This document shows, one piece after another, positions 59,931-64,000 of a stretch of 64,000 bases of DNA (position 1 is the stretch's first letter; each line of letters starts with the position of its first letter). Source of the stretch: Kitasatospora sp. MAA4 (GTDB lineage: Bacteria; Actinomycetota; Actinomycetes; Streptomycetales; Streptomycetaceae); assembly GCF_029893355.1 (NCBI RefSeq), contig NZ_JARZAI010000006.1, positions 276,260 to 340,259 of the forward strand, given 5' to 3'. A model generated the notes under the pieces. It searched no databases. It was not told the origin of the DNA and saw only the letters and a program-made list of their open reading frames with translations. A program made the position numbers and the translations under genes.

Positions 59931-62039
59931 CTAGTTGCCGTTGCCACCGGTACGACGCACATCGTCGACTCTCGCCAAAAAGTCTCGATGCGCCCTCTCA
60001 GTATCGTCCAGGATTTCGTGCCATCCGCGGACATTAATGCGAGGGTCTTGATTCAGGGAAGACTTAGATACACTGCTAAGCCGGTTGATGTGATCAGCCA
60101 CGATCGTCAGTTTCCTGACAGGGAATTGATTTCCGAGCGTGGGATTATCATTAAGAAACTGATTCAGGTCACTCAGGTAGTCGACGGCTCGGAGATACTC
60201 GGCGTCAGTGAGATGGTAGTTCATCCTTTTAATTTCAACGATCCAGAGAGTTCCGGAGTCATGCAGCAGCACAAAATCCGGTTCCTTCTTCTGGCGATTG
60301 ATAGCAGATGTCACCAGCGCAGTCCCGGTCTTTTTCTGGTACCAGACCTCGAACGATCGACGGACTCGTTCCAGAGACTCATTCATGCCGAGCGGCGTCC
60401 ACTCTGGTGCCAGTAGCCAAGGAGCTTGCTCGATCAGCTCTTGCAGTGGCCGCTCAAGCGTAGCCCCATCCGTGATGAGAGCCGAGAGCTTATTGAGCAC
60501 TTCGATCCGCTCATGCGCCACCTGGCCAAGGGAGTACATTTCAGCCACTCGGGCTTTTTCGAAAAGCCCAACTACGATATCAAGCGCACTCTCAGATGTT
60601 TCGGAGACCGAATGAAGAGCATCGAGCAGCGACTTGTGTGGGCCAATATTCTTGGCAAGTTGGTAAATCTGCTCCACGTGATCTTTATCGGCTAGCGCTT
60701 CTCGATCCCTATTCGTGACTAGCAGCTTCGCTGCCGCCGTTACCGACTCCTGGAATTTCTTGTCGCCCGGCGCATCACTTTCTAGGCGGACTGAGAGCTG
60801 GGATGCCTCTTCAAAGTCCTTCCACCCCTGCTCATTGAGAGCTGTCTTTCCGCGTTTTGCAAGCTCCTTAATCGTGTCCTGGCCCCACCGGGCGAGAGCC
60901 TCACCGTATTCAGAACTCCAGATGATGTCCTGACGGTCAGAGCGAACTAGATCCTCGTCTTCATCCAACCATTCAGCATGGATTTCTCCAACCAGATACG
61001 AGCGAATACTATATTCGCCATGAAATCCGGAGGCAATACCGAAGTCGCGAGTCTGAGAGACGATCTTCCCGCGAGAGAAGATGCGAACCCCCGCCATGGC
61101 CGAGTCCTTATACGGCTTTCGCGTATAGGCCAGCCAGCCGGAAATTGGCAAACGATCGCCGGAATCGGTCATTACGAACCGATCGCTGACATCCATCCGA
61201 GTAGCTTCGAGGAGATCAATCTTCAGCTGCCCCAGATGGAAAGACTCTTCGAAGAGAATGGGAAGGGAGTTGACAATCTCGACATCCCAGTCAGTTCGCT
61301 GAATTCCGAATCGGGCGGAGAGCTGCTTATCGAGCTCCTCCCCGCTGGGCACGCGCTTTCTGCGGAAGTCTCGCAGTTTGACGGTTGTGCCTCGACTCGG
61401 CGCCCACGTTCCATTTACTTCGCCCGGCTGGGGGTGATAATCACTTTCAGTGTCGTCTAGAATGTCATTGAGCGACAGAATTAGATGCGCGACACGATAG
61501 CCGCGCTCAGTCTTGTCCCCACCCGCGGTGATCACTTCTACCGTTTCGCAAATTCCGAACGGCGCCAGTTTGCCGATGCCCTTACGGCCCATGACTGGCC
61601 GGCTCTTGTCTCTGGAACAATCCTTGCCAAAGCGAGTTCGCCTGTCGGATCCCACGGTTAGATAGTGTCGATTCACTTCCTCGGGCGTCATTCCATGGCC
61701 GTCATCCGTGATGGTGATCTCGTACGGTCCGACTGGCGCATGTCCGGGTTGAGACGCAAGAAACACTCCCCATGGGAGAGAAACAGTCACGTTCTCTGCA
61801 TCAGCGTCGTATGCATTAGCGATTACCTCGGCCAGCACAGCTGCGACACGGTCGTACATCTTGATGCCCAGTTTGTCGACTGTGAGACGACTAATGCGCA
61901 TAACATACGGTTTGTCCGATTCGCCTGAGTCAGACGTTGCACTTCGTCGTCCGGGCCCAGGCTGGCTAGGCAGCGTCGCCGCGAACAGCGCACCCTCAGC
62001 AGCCCCGAAGTCATCCTTGGCTACGCCATGGTCAGTCAT
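59931..62039 (-). CDS. GHKL/MORC-like ATPase with C-terminal PD-(D/E)xK-type nuclease domain
   Basis: A 702-aa protein (ATG 62039 behind AGAGGG; ATG 62102 also possible). The N-terminus is a GHKL ATPase: AEVIANAYDADAENV (N-box), ITDDGHGMTPEEV and GRKGIGKLAPFGI (lid with catalytic Lys region). A long helical middle follows. The C-terminal ~130 residues contain KEPDFVLLHDSGTLWIVEIKR, the P-D-x(n)-E-x-K core of a PD-(D/E)xK nuclease, similar to DUF4263/Shedu-type effectors. With a divergent C5 methyltransferase it suggests a restriction or anti-phage unit. Base composition is lower in GC than the rest. Confidence 0.8.
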   Translation of the reverse strand: MTDHGVAKDDFGAAEGALFAATLPSQPGPGRRSATSDSGESDKPYVMRISRLTVDKLGIKMYDRVAAVLAEVIANAYDADAENVTVSLPWGVFLASQPGHAPVGPYEITITDDGHGMTPEEVNRHYLTVGSDRRTRFGKDCSRDKSRPVMGRKGIGKLAPFGICETVEVITAGGDKTERGYRVAHLILSLNDILDDTESDYHPQPGEVNGTWAPSRGTTVKLRDFRRKRVPSGEELDKQLSARFGIQRTDWDVEIVNSLPILFEESFHLGQLKIDLLEATRMDVSDRFVMTDSGDRLPISGWLAYTRKPYKDSAMAGVRIFSRGKIVSQTRDFGIASGFHGEYSIRSYLVGEIHAEWLDEDEDLVRSDRQDIIWSSEYGEALARWGQDTIKELAKRGKTALNEQGWKDFEEASQLSVRLESDAPGDKKFQESVTAAAKLLVTNRDREALADKDHVEQIYQLAKNIGPHKSLLDALHSVSETSESALDIVVGLFEKARVAEMYSLGQVAHERIEVLNKLSALITDGATLERPLQELIEQAPWLLAPEWTPLGMNESLERVRRSFEVWYQKKTGTALVTSAINRQKKEPDFVLLHDSGTLWIVEIKRMNYHLTDAEYLRAVDYLSDLNQFLNDNPTLGNQFPVRKLTIVADHINRLSSVSKSSLNQDPRINVRGWHEILDDTERAHRDFLARVDDVRRTGGNGN

Positions 62040-62163
62040 GCTGCCACGCCCTCTCGCGCATCCCGCTGGGAAGGTTCCTCTGAGTACGTCAGTGTGAACC
62101 ATGGGTGACTGCCGCGCTACCGATTCGCGTGCTTTTGCTGGTGTGACACGCTAAGATCGCGCC

Positions 62164-63198
62164 ATGCCTGCCCTAAGTGCCATTGACCTCTTCGCTGGGG
62201 CCGGAGGTGCTACGCAGGGCCTCCGGGATGCCGGCTTCAGTGTTCTCGCTGCAGTCGAGAACGATCCCGAGGCCGCCGAGACCTATCGAGCGAACCATTC
62301 ACGCGTCCGCCTGTTCGAGGCAGATGTCAGGCAGATCAGTCCTTCGACTCTCATGAAGGTTTCTGGATTGAAGGCCGGGCAGCTCGACCTCTTGAAGGCG
62401 TGCCCACCGTGTCAGGGATTTTCGACTCTTGCCAGCGGCCAAATTGACGAACAGCGCAATGATCTGGTCCTGGATATTGCGCGATTTGTCAAAAAGATGA
62501 AGCCGCGAGCAATTCTGCTTGAGAATGTCCCCGGCCTTAGGCGTGACAGGCGACTGGGTCAGCTGATCTCCAAACTTGAAGCAATCGGATATAGCTTTAT
62601 AGAGTCATCGCTAGACGCTGCATCATTTGGCGTCCCCCAGAGGCGAAAGCGATTCATTCTCGTTGGCATCCGAGGAAATCGGACAATAGATCCCTCTGCG
62701 GCCCTGATGGACTTTCTTCCAAAAAGCTTTTCGCGCAACACTCGGACCGCTGGCCAAGCGCTCGCCCAGCTTGCTCGCTTCAGCCGCCCTGGCGACCCAC
62801 TTGGGATCACCAGACAGCCGAGTGAAGCCGTTGCTGCACGCATTGCTGCTATTCCGATCGGGGGAGGCAGGTTCGATCTCCCCACTGAACATCAGCTGGC
62901 ATGCCATCAGAAAGTAAAGGGGCGCTCTGCCGCCTCATCGTACGGGCGGGTAAAACTGAATGAGCCTGCCCCCACCATGACTACTCGTTGCACTACGCCA
63001 GCCTGTGGAAGGTTTGTTCACCCGACAGAGAATCGGGGACTGACCCTCAGGGAAGCCGCAACATTTCAGACCTTCCCCGTCGGATACAGGTTTTCGGGTA
63101 ACTACGGAGCGATCGAGCGGCAGATCGGCAATGCTGTACCCGTGAGGATGGCTAAGGGGCTTGGACTGATTGTGGCTCAGATTCTGGCCACACGGTGA
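62164..63198 (+). CDS. DNA (cytosine-5)-methyltransferase
   Basis: A 344-aa C5 methyltransferase with motif I (AIDLFAGAGGATQGL), motif IV (ACPPCQGFS, catalytic C83), motif VI (LLENVPG), motif VIII (QRRKRFILVG) and motifs IX-X (PTMTTRC ... QIGNAVPVRMAKGLG). It should methylate a short DNA target. ATG 62164 has almost no leader; a TAAGAT -10-like box lies 7 bases upstream, so the mRNA may be leaderless. It is divergent from the MORC-like ATPase/nuclease gene with ~125 bp between, and the pair is AT-richer than host genes. Confidence 0.9.
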   Translation: MPALSAIDLFAGAGGATQGLRDAGFSVLAAVENDPEAAETYRANHSRVRLFEADVRQISPSTLMKVSGLKAGQLDLLKACPPCQGFSTLASGQIDEQRNDLVLDIARFVKKMKPRAILLENVPGLRRDRRLGQLISKLEAIGYSFIESSLDAASFGVPQRRKRFILVGIRGNRTIDPSAALMDFLPKSFSRNTRTAGQALAQLARFSRPGDPLGITRQPSEAVAARIAAIPIGGGRFDLPTEHQLACHQKVKGRSAASSYGRVKLNEPAPTMTTRCTTPACGRFVHPTENRGLTLREAATFQTFPVGYRFSGNYGAIERQIGNAVPVRMAKGLGLIVAQILATR

Positions 63199-63279
63199 TG
63201 ACCCGCATAACGCCCTTGCTAGCTTCGCAAGTGACGGAGTGACTGCGTCGGCATCGTGTCCGCTCTGGTCCAAGCATGA

Positions 63280-63834
63280 TCTAGGGCAACAAATCACCCG
63301 GAAGAACTCGCCGAGCTTCGCCGCTCGGACATCAACCTCACCGCCGCCACCGTCCGCGTTCGCCTCGCCGCTCCCGAGCTGAACACCGGCCGACGCGTCG
63401 TGGGCGACACCAAGTCCGAGGCTGGGAAGCGCACCGTGACCATCCCCGCCGTGGTGCTGCCCGACGTCAGGACGCACCTCGACCAATTCGCCGAGAAGGG
63501 CCCCAAGGGTCTGCTGTTCGTCGGCGAGAAGGGCGCCCCGTTCCGTCGCACGTCCTTCGGCCGGATCTGGAAGAAGGCCCGCGACAAGGCGGGCATGCCC
63601 GACTTCCGGTTCTACGATCTGCGGCACACCGGCAACACCCTGGCGGCCACCACTGGCGCTAGTCTCAAAGAGCTGATGGCTCGTATGGGGCACGCCTCCG
63701 TCCGCGCGGCGCTGATCTACCAACACGCCACCAGCGAGCGCGACAAGAAGATCGCTGACGGCATGGATGCGGCGATCAACGAGAAGCTCGGCCGGGGCAC
63801 GACCGCCGCCGGCGAAGAGGCCCCCTCGGCCTAA
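63280..63834 (+). pseudogene. 5'-truncated tyrosine integrase
   Basis: The frame from 63280 covers only the C-terminal ~180 residues of a tyrosine recombinase: EELAELRRSDINLTAA, DTKSEAGKRTVTIP, RFYDLRHTGNTLAATTG, MARMGHASVRAALIYQHAT. Box II (here YDLRH) and the Tyr nucleophile (ALIYQH) are present, but the N-terminal half and the box I Arg region are missing; a stop precedes 63280. Typical full length is ~380-400 aa. A remnant left by deletion, presumably the integrase of the element at the tRNA-Gly site. Confidence 0.8.
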
Positions 63835-63914
63835 CGGGCACGCAGGGGGCACGGGGCCCAAATCGGCCCACCAAAAGCAAGAGGCCCAGTCCAGGGATCA
63901 TGCCCCCTTGGGTT

Positions 63915-64000
63915 CCAGGGGTCGTCGCAACACCACTGGTTCTAGGTGGTGAGTAGATCACGTAGACGCTCGGCTGGGGTATCCCAGTCGAGCGTCTTGC
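63915..64000 (-). mobile_element. end of an IS30-family insertion sequence
   Basis: The transposase C-terminus (stop at 63942) and the sequence just beyond it (GTGTTGCGACGACC on the minus strand, a plausible terminal repeat) place the IS end near 63915-63930. The rest is outside the window. Confidence 0.65.
63942..64000 (-). CDS. IS30-family transposase, C-terminal fragment
   Basis: Reading leftward from the window edge, the last 18 residues are KTLDWDTPAERLRDLLTT before TAG, the usual end of IS30-type transposases. It cannot be judged complete because the window cuts it. Confidence 0.75.
   Translation of the reverse strand, partial: KTLDWDTPAERLRDLLTT

Overview
The DNA is very GC-rich with strong third-position GC bias. 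It carries a conservon (histidine kinase, roadblock, DUF742, GTPase, P450), secreted Tat lipoproteins and chitinase, many GTG starts and ATGA/GTGA overlaps. Together these point to a streptomycete-type actinomycete (Streptomyces/Kitasatospora), probably a chromosomal arm or an accessory-rich part of the core.

Layout. 0-10 kb: the end of an unidentified (possibly flotillin-like) gene and a giant AAA ATPase, then a PucR regulator divergent from a two-gene molybdenum hydroxylase (xanthine-dehydrogenase type). 9.8-20.4 kb: an extracellular-polysaccharide neighbourhood, with two NodB-type deacetylases, a GH18 chitinase, a UDP-HexNAc-type 6-dehydrogenase coupled to a hyaluronan-synthase-like GT2, a GH16-CBM3 membrane protein and a LamG protein. 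20.8-24.7 kb: a complete conservon ending in a CYP157-like P450 that lacks the ExxR arginine. 24.8-28.5 kb: an indole/tryptophan-type prenyltransferase behind a translationally coupled 40-aa leader ORF that contains a perfect hairpin, a convergent flavin monooxygenase, and a LuxR regulator.

28.6-37.8 kb: a divergent biosynthetic locus with no obvious known class. One arm encodes a 36-aa peptide with a strong RBS, an MFS exporter, a Cys-rich protein, a methyltransferase, an FkbH-like protein and a uricase. The other arm encodes a small protein, a short secreted peptide, a StrR/NovG-like regulator, a guanine-deaminase-like enzyme, a Rieske oxygenase and a nitroreductase. gatCAB follows directly, then small membrane proteins and a MarR regulator.

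43-56.4 kb: what I regard as the most interesting system. Three genes encode the same 28-aa acidic peptide (C-terminus TSYYTNIQ), each with its own conserved promoter, 5' UTR hairpin and terminator-like hairpin. They are followed by two JmjC/cupin (ribosomal-oxygenase-like) proteins, an MFS exporter and three peptidases (M13, S9, M1) in a tightly packed operon. I propose an undescribed RiPP (ribosomally made, modified peptide) pathway whose tailoring enzymes are JmjC hydroxylases.

56.4-64 kb: a mobile-element boundary. A 22-bp direct repeat brackets a segment with an ECF sigma factor and its membrane partner. A 3' remnant of a tRNA-Gly(CCC) gene marks an att site. A lower-GC island then carries a GHKL/MORC-like ATPase with a PD-(D/E)xK end divergent from a C5 cytosine methyltransferase (candidate restriction/defence pair), a 5'-truncated tyrosine integrase, and the end of an IS30-family transposase at the window edge.
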